Under the pieces are notes generated by a model. That model ran no database searches. It saw only the letters and a program-made list of their open reading frames with translations, and was not told where the DNA came from. 64,000 nucleotides of DNA, taken from assembly GCA_045639905.1 (NCBI GenBank), contig JAZUDZ010000040.1:1-64000 (forward strand), in the 5' to 3' direction. This document shows positions 32,940-41,716 of this stretch, piece after piece (the stretch's first letter is position 1; the number at the start of each line of letters is the position of its first letter). The DNA is from RGIG426 sp045639905. GTDB taxonomy: Bacteria > Bacillota > Clostridia > Oscillospirales > Acutalibacteraceae. The translations under genes were made by a program, and so were the position numbers.

Positions 32940-34040
32940 ATGAAAAAGGCAGATGGATATAGAACAAAAGGCATCTATATTCATGTGCCTTTTTGTGTTT
33001 CCAAGTGTCCCTATTGTGATTTTTACTCGATGCCGGCCGACGAAGAGACAAAGGACGCCTATGTGCGCCGGGTGATACAGGAACTGGAAAAGCAGGACAT
33101 AACGGCGGATACCGTTTATTTCGGCGGCGGGACACCGTCTCTTTTGGGAGGGAAGCGAATCAGTGAAATTTTGCAGGCCGTTTCACTCGCAAAAGAAGCA
33201 GAAGTTACGCTGGAGGCCAATCCCGGCGATGATCTTCGGGAGGTTTTTTCGTCTTTCGCAAAAGCCGGCGGGAATCGGGTTTCCATGGGACTGCAGGCGG
33301 CGGATGAACCTTCTTTGAAAGCACTCGGAAGGCGGCATACCGTACGGCAGGCGCGGGAGGCCGTGATGGCCGCAAGGCAGGCGGGAATTACGAATATTTC
33401 CCTGGATCTGATGCTGGGAATTCCCTGTCAGACAAAGGAACTCGTAAAGAATGGGGTAGATTTTTGTTCGAGCCTGGACGTGCCGCACGTTTCGTTTTAT
33501 ATGCTGAAACTGGAACCGAACACGCCCTTTGGAAAACACCCGCCGCAGGTGCCGGATGATGACGAAACCGCCGAACTGTATTTGTATGCTTGCGGGCTTT
33601 TGGAAGACCGCGGTTATGAACAATATGAAATTTCCAATTTTGCCAAGCCCGGGATGGAGAGCCGGCACAACCGGAAATACTGGAATTGTGACGAAGTGCT
33701 GGCCATCGGACCTGGTGCTTCCGGGTATGAAGACAATATTCGATACGCGTATCCGCGTGATCTTGGTGCCTTCCTTGGCGGAACCCTTGAGAAGCGGGAA
33801 GACACCGACGAACTGATTCGGCCGGGAAGCGAAGAGGAGTATGCGATGCTGCAGCTTCGGCAGACGCACGGTCTTGTCGAGCGGGAGTTTATCCAGCATT
33901 TCGGGAAACCGATTCCGGAAGAATGGCGCCGGGCGGCCGGCCGGTTGCCGGATACGCTGGTTTTGTCGGACGACCGGGGGATCCGGCTGACGAGAGACGG
34001 ATTTTTGGTGTCCAATCAGATTTTGACGGAAATTCTATGA
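32940..34040 (+). CDS. hemW: HemW-type radical SAM protein
   Basis: 366 residues. The radical SAM Cys motif is CVSKCPYCDFYSM at about residues 19-31, preceded by IYIHVPF as in HemW. The next region YFGGGTPSLL and the SMGLQA segment fit the same family, which loads haem into respiratory proteins and is often misnamed coproporphyrinogen III oxidase. The Cys after the HemN motif (CDFYS instead of CNYF/C) favours HemW over HemN. ATG 32940 follows AAAGGAAG. Ended by a terminator. Confidence 0.9.
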   Translation: MKKADGYRTKGIYIHVPFCVSKCPYCDFYSMPADEETKDAYVRRVIQELEKQDITADTVYFGGGTPSLLGGKRISEILQAVSLAKEAEVTLEANPGDDLREVFSSFAKAGGNRVSMGLQAADEPSLKALGRRHTVRQAREAVMAARQAGITNISLDLMLGIPCQTKELVKNGVDFCSSLDVPHVSFYMLKLEPNTPFGKHPPQVPDDDETAELYLYACGLLEDRGYEQYEISNFAKPGMESRHNRKYWNCDEVLAIGPGASGYEDNIRYAYPRDLGAFLGGTLEKREDTDELIRPGSEEEYAMLQLRQTHGLVEREFIQHFGKPIPEEWRRAAGRLPDTLVLSDDRGIRLTRDGFLVSNQILTEIL

Positions 34041-34049
34041 TGGATTCTG

Positions 34050-34075
34050 GGAGGGGTTGTCAAGCCCCTCCTTTT
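34050..34075 (+). terminator. Terminator after hemW
   Basis: GGAGGGG, loop TTGTCAAG, CCCCTCC, then TTTT. Confidence 0.9.
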
Positions 34076-34091
34076 ATGTTATTATATTATA

Positions 34092-34116
34092 AATATTGCG
34101 CGTACGCGCGAATATT
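34092..34116. repeat. AT-flanked alternating CG palindrome before yfhO
   Basis: AATATT, GCGCG, TA, CGCGC, G, AATATT: an almost perfect inverted repeat whose 13-base centre (GCGCGTACGCGCG) alternates purine and pyrimidine throughout. It sits in very A/T-rich DNA about 40 bases before the yfhO start, in the place where the promoter of the long run should be. It may be an operator, a cruciform or a Z-DNA-prone site. Confidence 0.6.
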
Positions 34117-34154
34117 ATATATAAAAGAATGATTCACTAAGGAGAGTACACACT

Positions 34155-37100
34155 ATGACTAAGGGAAACAAAGCCGCTTTTTTGAGCAAGATGCTTGGCG
34201 TGCTGATTTTCTTCGGAGCGATTTTCTATTCCGTTTATTCGCTCACGGCAAAGGGATCAGAGCTGGCTACGGAAGCTCAGCAGCTTATTTATCCGATCGG
34301 ATTTGCCGCACTGGTTGCGGGACTGGCTGCCGTCTGGCTGATTAAACAACTCGGACTGCTTGGAGAGGATCAACCGTATTCCAAGTTCTATTTCCCCGTT
34401 TTTTCCGCCTTGCTGGCACTGGTTTGCATGAGTCTGGCGTATACCTATCTTGGTATGTGGCCGGTGGGAACCAAGAGCGCCATGCTGGTTGATATGCATC
34501 ACCAGTACGCGCCGCTTCTCGCACAGCTTCGGGACACCCTGCTTCACGGAGACAGCCTGCTGTATTCCTTTGACCTGGGTCTCGGTGCCAGTTATCTGCC
34601 GCTTGCCGGTTATTATTTGGCGAGTCCGCTGAACTTTATTTTGCTGTTGTTCCCCGCCAATCTTTTGGATACGGCCATTTTGGTCATCACACTGATCAAA
34701 AACTGCCTGTGCGCCTTTACCTTTGCCATTGCCGTTCAGTATATCTACGGCAAACGCAGTTATGCCATCCCGGCGGTTTCCATCATGTATTCCATGATGA
34801 TGTACATGATTTCCTATTCCTGGAACCTCATGTGGCTGGATGTTGTCATGATGCTGCCTTTGGCGGTCATGGGCTTTGAGATGATGATGCGGGAGAAAAA
34901 ACCCCTCTTGTATGTTCTTTCGCTGGCCTATGCTTTGTTTACCAACTACTATATCGCGTTTATGCTTTGCGTGTTTCTCGTGTTGTACTACTTCTTTTAT
35001 ATGTTCCGTGAGCATCATACCGTGAAAGAAATGACCGGTTCTTTCCTGAACTTCGGTTTCTTCTCCGTTCTGGCGGCCATGCTGGCCGGTATTATGGTGG
35101 TGCCGATTGCCCTGTCTCTCGGCGATACATCGGCTGCCGGCGGCGGACTGAATGCCACATGGAACACCAACTTCGATTTATGGGATTTGCTCGGACGTCA
35201 TTTGTATGATGTGGAGCCCACCATTCGTTCCGGAAATCTTCCGAACATTTATTGCGGTATTTTGACGGTCGTTCTGGTTCCGTTGTTCCTGACGAACAAA
35301 GCCATCAGCCCCCGCCGTCGCGGTGGACTCGGCGGATTGTTTGCCGTTATGGCAGCCAGTCTGGTCGTAAACAACCTGGATTTGATGTGGCATGGTCTGC
35401 ATGCCCCGAATGATTTACCGTATCGTTTCTCGTTCCTTTACAGTTTCGTGCTTTTGCTGATGGCTTATGAGGTGCTGATTAACATCAAGGAAGTTACCGG
35501 CAAACAAATTGTCATGACAATCATCGGGCTGGTTGCCTATGTGATCGTGGAACAGAAATTCGGCGATGAAACGTACGAATTCAAAACGCTGGGAATCAGT
35601 TTGGGCTTTGCGGTTTTGTATGCGATCGTTCTGACCGTTTTGCGCAGCAAGAAATTCGTCCATGATGCCGGGTATGCCCTGCTTTTGACGGTTGTTGTGG
35701 TGGAAATGGTTACCGGCACCGGAAAAACCCTGGTGCAGATGAACGGCAATGAGTATTTTACCCAGCACTTTGACTACACCGATAACGCGATTACGAAAAC
35801 CGTGACGTCCGCCGTGAATGAAATGGAGAAACTGGGTGACCAGGCTACGGACAACGGGTTCTATCGTGTGGAATTCCTGCCGAGACGGACCTGTACCGAC
35901 ACGGCACTCTTTGACTACAACGGCATTACGGTGTTTGCCTCCAGCAACAAGTATGAAGAAACCCGCTTTATGGGCGGTATGGGGTATGCCGTTAACGGTG
36001 TTAACAGTTTCCTGTATCACTTCTTTACGCCGTTTGCCGACTCTATTTTGGGTCTTCGCTATGTGGCCATGACCGATGAGTTTACGGCTCCGTCGCAGCT
36101 CAATCAGAAAATGAATGTTTCGCTGGACGGAAACAAGTACACAATCTATGAGAACCGCGATGCATTGTCTTTGGGCTTTATGGTGGACAATAACGTTCAG
36201 TTCTGGGCATATGATTACTATAACCCGGTGACCACCAACAACTCGCTCGCTTCGTCCATGAGCGGTATCGGCGGCGATATATATGAATGCCAAACCGTGG
36301 TTGCCACCAGTGGTGACGGCTCGGTCAGCGGTTCTTACAGCGTATCGGTTCCAAACGGTACCAGCAACTACAAGGCGACAATTACCGAGCCCGGACGCTA
36401 TTATGTCTTTGTTGACTGCCGTGCAGCCAAGAATATCGGTGTTACCGCCAATTACACGTCCCGTTCGGACAGCGATTATTGGAGCATGGGCGCCAATGAG
36501 CCCTACTTTATCGATGCCGGTCAGATGGAAGTCGGCGACGATGTGGATATTTCCATCAATTCGACCTCCAGCTGTGGCGGTAACGTGTTTGTATGCCGTT
36601 TGAACGAAGAAGTGTATGCAAACGTTATGAATCAGCTGAAGAGCAATCAAATGAAAGTGACAACCTTCACCGATACGAAAATTGCCGGTGATATTACCGC
36701 ATCCAAAAACGGTATTTTGTATACATCCGTTCCGTACGATGCGGGGTGGACCGTTAAGGTCGACGGCAAGAAAGTGGATACCATGATGATCGGCAGCGCC
36801 ATGCTCGGCATTGAGCTCGATGCCGGTATGCATAACATTACCATGACCTTCTGCCCCCGCGGCTTTGTGGTCGGTGTTATTTGCACGGTTCTGGCCATTT
36901 TGATTCTGGTGCTTCTGGCTGTTTTGAAGAAACATCCGGAGTGGACCGAAGCCATCGGCAAGAAACTGAAATCCTTCCGCAAGAATCTCCGCAAGAAAAA
37001 AGCGGTTTCGAACTCGGAAGAACCTGTAAAAGCAGATGAAAAGGAAGAGGATTCCGATTTGGATGACCGCCCGCCGCTTGCCTCCAAGGCATCGGTTCCC

Positions 37101-37217
37101 GAGTTCTTGCAGGAGCCGCAGCAGGTGAACCTTGAACTCGGAACCAAAAAGAGCGAGGCGACCGAGAATCAGGCGGAAGAAACGACTGAAGAAAAGACGG
37201 GAGAGACCGAAGAATGA
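34155..37217 (+). CDS. YfhO family membrane glycosyltransferase
   Basis: 1020 residues. Two early membrane segments, then a GT-C-like cluster of about twelve spans (about 80-540), a long extracellular beta-rich domain (about 560-880), one more span (about 898-920) and an acidic cytoplasmic tail rich in Glu/Lys. YfhO proteins take a sugar from an undecaprenyl-phosphate carrier and place it on lipoteichoic acid or another surface polymer in Bacillus and Listeria. Here the gene overlaps by four bases (ATGA) with a GT2 gene of CsbB type, the enzyme that makes such carriers, which agrees with that role. The acidic tail is longer than I would expect. ATG 34155 follows AAGGAGAG. Confidence 0.88.
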   Translation: MTKGNKAAFLSKMLGVLIFFGAIFYSVYSLTAKGSELATEAQQLIYPIGFAALVAGLAAVWLIKQLGLLGEDQPYSKFYFPVFSALLALVCMSLAYTYLGMWPVGTKSAMLVDMHHQYAPLLAQLRDTLLHGDSLLYSFDLGLGASYLPLAGYYLASPLNFILLLFPANLLDTAILVITLIKNCLCAFTFAIAVQYIYGKRSYAIPAVSIMYSMMMYMISYSWNLMWLDVVMMLPLAVMGFEMMMREKKPLLYVLSLAYALFTNYYIAFMLCVFLVLYYFFYMFREHHTVKEMTGSFLNFGFFSVLAAMLAGIMVVPIALSLGDTSAAGGGLNATWNTNFDLWDLLGRHLYDVEPTIRSGNLPNIYCGILTVVLVPLFLTNKAISPRRRGGLGGLFAVMAASLVVNNLDLMWHGLHAPNDLPYRFSFLYSFVLLLMAYEVLINIKEVTGKQIVMTIIGLVAYVIVEQKFGDETYEFKTLGISLGFAVLYAIVLTVLRSKKFVHDAGYALLLTVVVVEMVTGTGKTLVQMNGNEYFTQHFDYTDNAITKTVTSAVNEMEKLGDQATDNGFYRVEFLPRRTCTDTALFDYNGITVFASSNKYEETRFMGGMGYAVNGVNSFLYHFFTPFADSILGLRYVAMTDEFTAPSQLNQKMNVSLDGNKYTIYENRDALSLGFMVDNNVQFWAYDYYNPVTTNNSLASSMSGIGGDIYECQTVVATSGDGSVSGSYSVSVPNGTSNYKATITEPGRYYVFVDCRAAKNIGVTANYTSRSDSDYWSMGANEPYFIDAGQMEVGDDVDISINSTSSCGGNVFVCRLNEEVYANVMNQLKSNQMKVTTFTDTKIAGDITASKNGILYTSVPYDAGWTVKVDGKKVDTMMIGSAMLGIELDAGMHNITMTFCPRGFVVGVICTVLAILILVLLAVLKKHPEWTEAIGKKLKSFRKNLRKKKAVSNSEEPVKADEKEEDSDLDDRPPLASKASVPEFLQEPQQVNLELGTKKSEATENQAEETTEEKTGETEE

Positions 37218-38149
37218 TTACCGTAATCATGCCGGTATATAACGAGGGTCCGTACATTTACGAGAACGTTCGTAAGACGGATGCCATTTTACAGGACGCG
37301 AATATCGACCATCGTTTCTTGCTTGTGGATGATGGCTCGAAGGACAAAACATGGGAGGAGCTTTGTCGGTTACACGATGACTTCCCCTATGTGGAGACCA
37401 TTCGCCTGTCTCGAAATTTCGGAAAAGAAGCGGCACTGTGTGCGGCTTTGGAAAATGCCACGGGCGATGCCGTGGTGGTGATGGATGCGGATTTGCAGCA
37501 TCCGCCGAAGTATATTCCCGAGATGGTGGCAAAATGGCAAGAGGGATATGACGTGGTGGAATGTGTTAAGACGGCTCGTCAAAAAGAATCCCTGTTTAAT
37601 CGCCTGTTTGCCAAACTGTTTTACAAAACATTCAAGGCCAGTACCGGTCTTGAAATTGATGCCGCTTCGGATTTTAAACTGATTGACAGAGCGGCACTGG
37701 AAGCTTGGAAAAAACTTCCGGAGCATAACACGTTTTTCCGCGGACTTTCCGTGTGGGTCGGATTCAAACGGTATCAAATGCCGTTTGAAGTGGCCGAGCG
37801 GGAAGGGGGAGAAACCAAGTGGACTTTCCGAAAACTGGTTAAGCTGGCGGTGGATTCCATTACGGCTTATACGACCGCACCGCTTCTTGCCATTTTGTGG
37901 ATCGGTGTCTTGATGTTCGGCGTGGCCATTGTGTTGGCCGCCATTACGCTGGTAAGATACTTTATTCCGGATTCCTCCGCTTCCGGTATTCCGACGGTTA
38001 TTTTGCTGCTTCTGTTTATCGGCAGCTGCCTGATGATCAGTCTCAGCATTTTAGGGCTGTATGTGGCCCGCATTTACGACGAGGTTAAGGGACGACCGCG
38101 GTATTTGATTATGGATTATCGCAAAGAGGATTCAAATGAAACACCGTAA
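37214..38149 (+). CDS. GT2 polyprenyl-phosphate glycosyltransferase (CsbB/GtrB-like)
   Basis: 311 residues. A GT2 domain (about 1-220) with IMPVYNEG, LLVDDGSKDKTW and the metal-binding VMDADLQHPP, followed by two membrane helices (about 225-250 and 262-290). That build is typical of CsbB/GtrB enzymes that put a sugar from a nucleotide donor on undecaprenyl phosphate on the inner face. It overlaps yfhO by four bases, so the sugar carrier is probably used by that protein. No GtcA-like flippase gene is seen between them. Confidence 0.9.
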   Translation: MITVIMPVYNEGPYIYENVRKTDAILQDANIDHRFLLVDDGSKDKTWEELCRLHDDFPYVETIRLSRNFGKEAALCAALENATGDAVVVMDADLQHPPKYIPEMVAKWQEGYDVVECVKTARQKESLFNRLFAKLFYKTFKASTGLEIDAASDFKLIDRAALEAWKKLPEHNTFFRGLSVWVGFKRYQMPFEVAEREGGETKWTFRKLVKLAVDSITAYTTAPLLAILWIGVLMFGVAIVLAAITLVRYFIPDSSASGIPTVILLLLFIGSCLMISLSILGLYVARIYDEVKGRPRYLIMDYRKEDSNETP

Positions 38150-39617
38150 GCGACTGGTATCGTTTTTGTGCCTGCTTTCTTTGCTTTTCTGTTTGTCGGC
38201 CTGTTCATCGAATGTGCCGCAAACGGAAACCTCGGAAGAATCACATGCGGAGACGACCAAGCCCGTAAAAGTGGTGCAAAAACAGGAAATACCGGGTCTT
38301 TGCTATGATGCCGGTCAGTCGTTGTCCCCGTATGTGGCGACTTCCCGGGTCAATTTACAATTGGTTCCGTTTCTCTATGAGGGGTTGTATACCATTACGG
38401 AAAACTGGGAAACAAAACCCTGTTTACTCGGCACCGTAAAGAAAAACAGTGCCACGCTTTGGACGATAACACTTCGGAAGGATGCCAAATTTTCCGGCGG
38501 AAAGGCGGTTAAGCCGTCCGACGTGGTGACATCTTTCCATCTGGCGGAAAAAAGCGATACCTATCGGTCGCTGGTCAGCTGTATTGATTCCGTTAAGGCA
38601 GAGAAGAATGCGCTTGTTGTTTCCTTTGCCTACGCAGCTCCCTGGCGGGAACGGGCACTGTCGTTTCCGATTGTCAGCGGAGAACAGGGTACGGGTCCCT
38701 ATCGCTTTCAAAAGAAAGACCATACACTCGTAAAGAATCCGTATGCAAAAGAAGAACCGGCGATTCCGGTTTGGAGGCTCGAAAATGTCAGCCGCAGTTC
38801 CGAACAGCAATATGCGGCGGAGAGCCAAATGGTATCGCTGTATTTTACCGATTTGCAAAATCAAACGGCTCCCCAGACCATTACAACGCTGGGAATGAAG
38901 CCGGTTACCATCCCGTATTTGGTGTATTTGGGAATTAACAGCGGAAGAACCGCGGGGAATTCTTTGACCATGCGGAAGGCATTCTCGGAAGCCATTTCTC
39001 AAACCGCCATTTGCGATGCCGCCGGGTTCGGCTACGGCGAGGTGGCCTCCGGAATATTCCCGCCGACCATGGAAGGGGTTTCCGACCTGGTGGGTTTTTC
39101 CCCGAATGCCCAGCCGTCGCTGGCCAAAACCCATTTTCAGGAAAAAGGATATTTGACCAAAAAGGGAGAAAAACTGAAGGTAACGCTGATTTGTCCAAAG
39201 GGCAATGCCTCTTTGGCAGCGGCTGCCAAAGAAGTGGCGTCGGAACTGAAAGAACTCGGGATTTCCGTATCTCTTCAAAATCTGGACGCTCAAACCTATC
39301 GGTCTCGTCTGGCTTACGGCGATTATGATTTATACGTTGCCGAAGTTCGTCTGCCGAATACTCTCAGTCTGGATGCTCTTTTGACATCCGGCGGAAACGG
39401 GTCATACGGCGTAACGGCAAAAGGAAAGGAAGCCTATCTTTCTTTCCGGAAAGGCAGTTGTTCTGCCGAAGAGTTTCACAAGGTATTTATGGGAGAAATC
39501 CCATTGATTCCCCTGTTCTGGAAACAGGGATTAGCGGTCCATTCACCGCAACTGACGGACTTTTCTTTGTCCGGAGCTTCAATTTTTCAAAATATTGCCG
39601 CATGGCAATGGAACTAG
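38136..39617 (+). CDS. Extracellular solute-binding lipoprotein, family 5
   Basis: 493 residues. The lipoprotein signal (LFCLSAC, Cys23) is followed by a Ser/Thr/Glu spacer and a family 5 (oligopeptide/nickel-type) binding domain with FLYEGLYTITENW, the conserved WTITLRKDAKFSGG and PSDVVTSF patterns, and a C-terminal lobe. It starts 14 bases inside the GT2 gene, so it is translated with the envelope genes; no ABC permease or ATPase lies next to it. It may deliver peptides to a distant transporter or have been recruited as a surface protein. Confidence 0.85.
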   Translation: MKHRKRLVSFLCLLSLLFCLSACSSNVPQTETSEESHAETTKPVKVVQKQEIPGLCYDAGQSLSPYVATSRVNLQLVPFLYEGLYTITENWETKPCLLGTVKKNSATLWTITLRKDAKFSGGKAVKPSDVVTSFHLAEKSDTYRSLVSCIDSVKAEKNALVVSFAYAAPWRERALSFPIVSGEQGTGPYRFQKKDHTLVKNPYAKEEPAIPVWRLENVSRSSEQQYAAESQMVSLYFTDLQNQTAPQTITTLGMKPVTIPYLVYLGINSGRTAGNSLTMRKAFSEAISQTAICDAAGFGYGEVASGIFPPTMEGVSDLVGFSPNAQPSLAKTHFQEKGYLTKKGEKLKVTLICPKGNASLAAAAKEVASELKELGISVSLQNLDAQTYRSRLAYGDYDLYVAEVRLPNTLSLDALLTSGGNGSYGVTAKGKEAYLSFRKGSCSAEEFHKVFMGEIPLIPLFWKQGLAVHSPQLTDFSLSGASIFQNIAAWQWN

Positions 39618-39632
39618 AAAGGGGTCAACACA

Positions 39633-39986
39633 ATGATCACATTTGAAAATCATTTAGGCACCATTGAAGTCGCACAGGAATATTTTTCCAATTTGATCGG
39701 TAATGCCGTGTCTTCCTGCTACGGAGTGGCCGGTATGATGAAAGCCGGTCCTCGTCAGAGCATTCGGTCGCTTCTCACACGCAGAAGCTTCATGGATGAC
39801 GGCATCCGTGTGCGCAGCGTTCACAACAAACTGGTTGTGGATTTGCACATTGAGGTGGTTTACGGCATGAATATTTCCGCCATCTCCAACAGCATTGTGA
39901 ATAAGGTTCGTTATACCGTCGAAAAGGCAACGGGACTGGAAGTCCTTCGCGTCAATGTCTTTGTGGACGGCATGAAAGGTGAATAA
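39633..39986 (+). CDS. Asp23/Gls24 family protein
   Basis: 117 residues with the family core: GTIEVAQEYFSNLIGNAVSSCYGVAGM, the VDLHIEVVYGMNISAISNSIVNKV strand-helix and the final LRVNVFVDGM. Asp23-family proteins bind near the membrane and are tied to envelope stress. It sits before the DAK2-domain gene and recG, the order found across Firmicutes. ATG follows AAAGGGG. Confidence 0.92.
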   Translation: MITFENHLGTIEVAQEYFSNLIGNAVSSCYGVAGMMKAGPRQSIRSLLTRRSFMDDGIRVRSVHNKLVVDLHIEVVYGMNISAISNSIVNKVRYTVEKATGLEVLRVNVFVDGMKGE

Positions 39987-40021
39987 CCGAAATACGGGTA
40001 TAACATAAGGAGGAAGTTCCA

Positions 40022-41683
40022 ATGATTACTGGAATTACCATGCGTGATGCCCTGATTTCGGCAGCTAACGCATTAAATGAACAGAAGCAGGCAGTTGATG
40101 CCTTGAATATTTTCCCGGTTCCGGACGGGGATACGGGATCCAATATGTCTATGACCATCAGTGCCGCCGGCCGTGAGCTGGCTCGCCTGAGCGATCCGAC
40201 CGTGTCGGAAGCTGCGGATACGGCAGCTTCTGCGATGCTTCGCGGCGCCCGTGGAAACTCCGGCGTTATTTTGTCTTTGTTGTTCCGCGGCTTTTCCAAG
40301 GGACTTAAAGGAAAAAACGAAGCCGACGGATATGATTTGGCTCATGCTTTGGAAGCCGGTGTGAAAGCCGCTTACAAGGCCGTTATGAAGCCGGCGGAAG
40401 GTACAATTCTGACCGTTGCCCGTGAGGCAGCCGTAGCCGGTATTGCCGCCGCCGATGTGGACCGTGATCCCGTGACGGTTTGGGATGTAATCGTAACCGA
40501 AGCGAAAGCATCGCTGGCCAGAACACCGGATTTGTTGCCGGTGCTGAAAAAAGCCGGTGTCGTGGACGCCGGCGGTCAGGGATTCTGCATCGTCATCGAA
40601 GAGATGCTGCGTGTTATGAAAGGCGGTTCTGTGAAGGAGGGCTCTGCCGGTACGGCCGGTCCCGCCAAGCAGGTTTCCGCAGCGGGATCCTTTGAGACGG
40701 ATATTAAGTTCGCCTATTGCACGGAGTTTATCGTCAGCCGTGAAAACACGGAAAAAGATCCTTTGGCTTTCCGTGCGTATCTGGAATCGGTTGGTGACTG
40801 TGTCGTTATGGTCGATGACGATGACATTGTCAAGGTGCATGTTCATACCAACGACCCCGGTATGATTTTGCATCAGGCAATTGAGTTCGGCCAGTTTGAA
40901 ATGGTAAAAGTCGAAAACATGAAGATTCAGCATGCCAATGCCGGATGGGTGGAAGAGGAAGCCCCCGAGATGGAAAACAATGTTCCGACTCCGGTGGATG
41001 CAACCGAACCGTATAGTTTTGTGGCTGTCGCCGCCGGTGACGGTGTCCGTCAGCTGTTCAGTGATCTCGGATGCGCCCAGGTTGTGTCCGGCGGTCAGAC
41101 GATGAATCCGTCTACCGAAGATTTACTGAATGCCATTGAAGCCACTCCGGGCAAAATTGTCTATGTGCTGCCGAATAACAAAAATATTATTTTGGCTGCC
41201 GAGCAGGCAATTCCGCTCAGTGACCGTGAAATTCACGTTGTTCCCACCAAAAACATCCCGCAGGGCGTATCGGCCATGCTGGCCTTTGACCCGGATGCCG
41301 AAGTGGAAGACAACTTAATCGCCATGAATCATGCGTATGACGAGATTTCCACCGGTTCCATTACCTTCGCCGCCCGAGACAGCGAGTTTGACGGTAACAC
41401 GATTCGTGAAAATCAAATTATGGCAATGGAAAACGGACAGATTACGATTGTGGAGAATGAATTGCAGCCGGCCCTTGTTAAGGTTGTCAAAAACATTTTG
41501 ATGAAACGGAAAAAGGCCGGTCAGGACAGTTCTTTCTTAACGCTTATGTACGGTGAAGCCGTTTCGGAGGACGAGGCGGAATCCAACGAAAAAGCCTTGA
41601 AAGCCGAAATCGGAAACGATATTGAGATTACCAGTATTAACGGCGGACAACCTGTATACTACTACATTTTGTCGGTCGAATAA
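40022..41683 (+). CDS. fakA: DAK2/FakA-like fatty-acid kinase catalytic protein
   Basis: 553 residues. The N-terminal DAK2 (DhaL-like) domain (about 8-205) has the ADP/Mg loop FPVPDGDTGSNMSMT and GARGNSGVILS. A middle domain (about 235-310) and a C-terminal DegV-like part (about 325-553) match FakA/YloV. FakA phosphorylates fatty acids held by FakB proteins; no FakB (DegV) gene is in the window. AGGAGG precedes the ATG by seven bases. Part of the asp23-fakA-recG run. Confidence 0.92.
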   Translation: MITGITMRDALISAANALNEQKQAVDALNIFPVPDGDTGSNMSMTISAAGRELARLSDPTVSEAADTAASAMLRGARGNSGVILSLLFRGFSKGLKGKNEADGYDLAHALEAGVKAAYKAVMKPAEGTILTVAREAAVAGIAAADVDRDPVTVWDVIVTEAKASLARTPDLLPVLKKAGVVDAGGQGFCIVIEEMLRVMKGGSVKEGSAGTAGPAKQVSAAGSFETDIKFAYCTEFIVSRENTEKDPLAFRAYLESVGDCVVMVDDDDIVKVHVHTNDPGMILHQAIEFGQFEMVKVENMKIQHANAGWVEEEAPEMENNVPTPVDATEPYSFVAVAAGDGVRQLFSDLGCAQVVSGGQTMNPSTEDLLNAIEATPGKIVYVLPNNKNIILAAEQAIPLSDREIHVVPTKNIPQGVSAMLAFDPDAEVEDNLIAMNHAYDEISTGSITFAARDSEFDGNTIRENQIMAMENGQITIVENELQPALVKVVKNILMKRKKAGQDSSFLTLMYGEAVSEDEAESNEKALKAEIGNDIEITSINGGQPVYYYILSVE

Positions 41684-41716
41684 TCAAGAAAAGTTTAGAA
41701 GAGGGAGGCTTGCGCA

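Noticed and set aside
35415..36935. 506-codon minus-strand frame opposite yfhO
   Set aside because: A shadow of a strongly supported 1020-residue membrane protein; His/Asn/Gly-rich translation and no start site.
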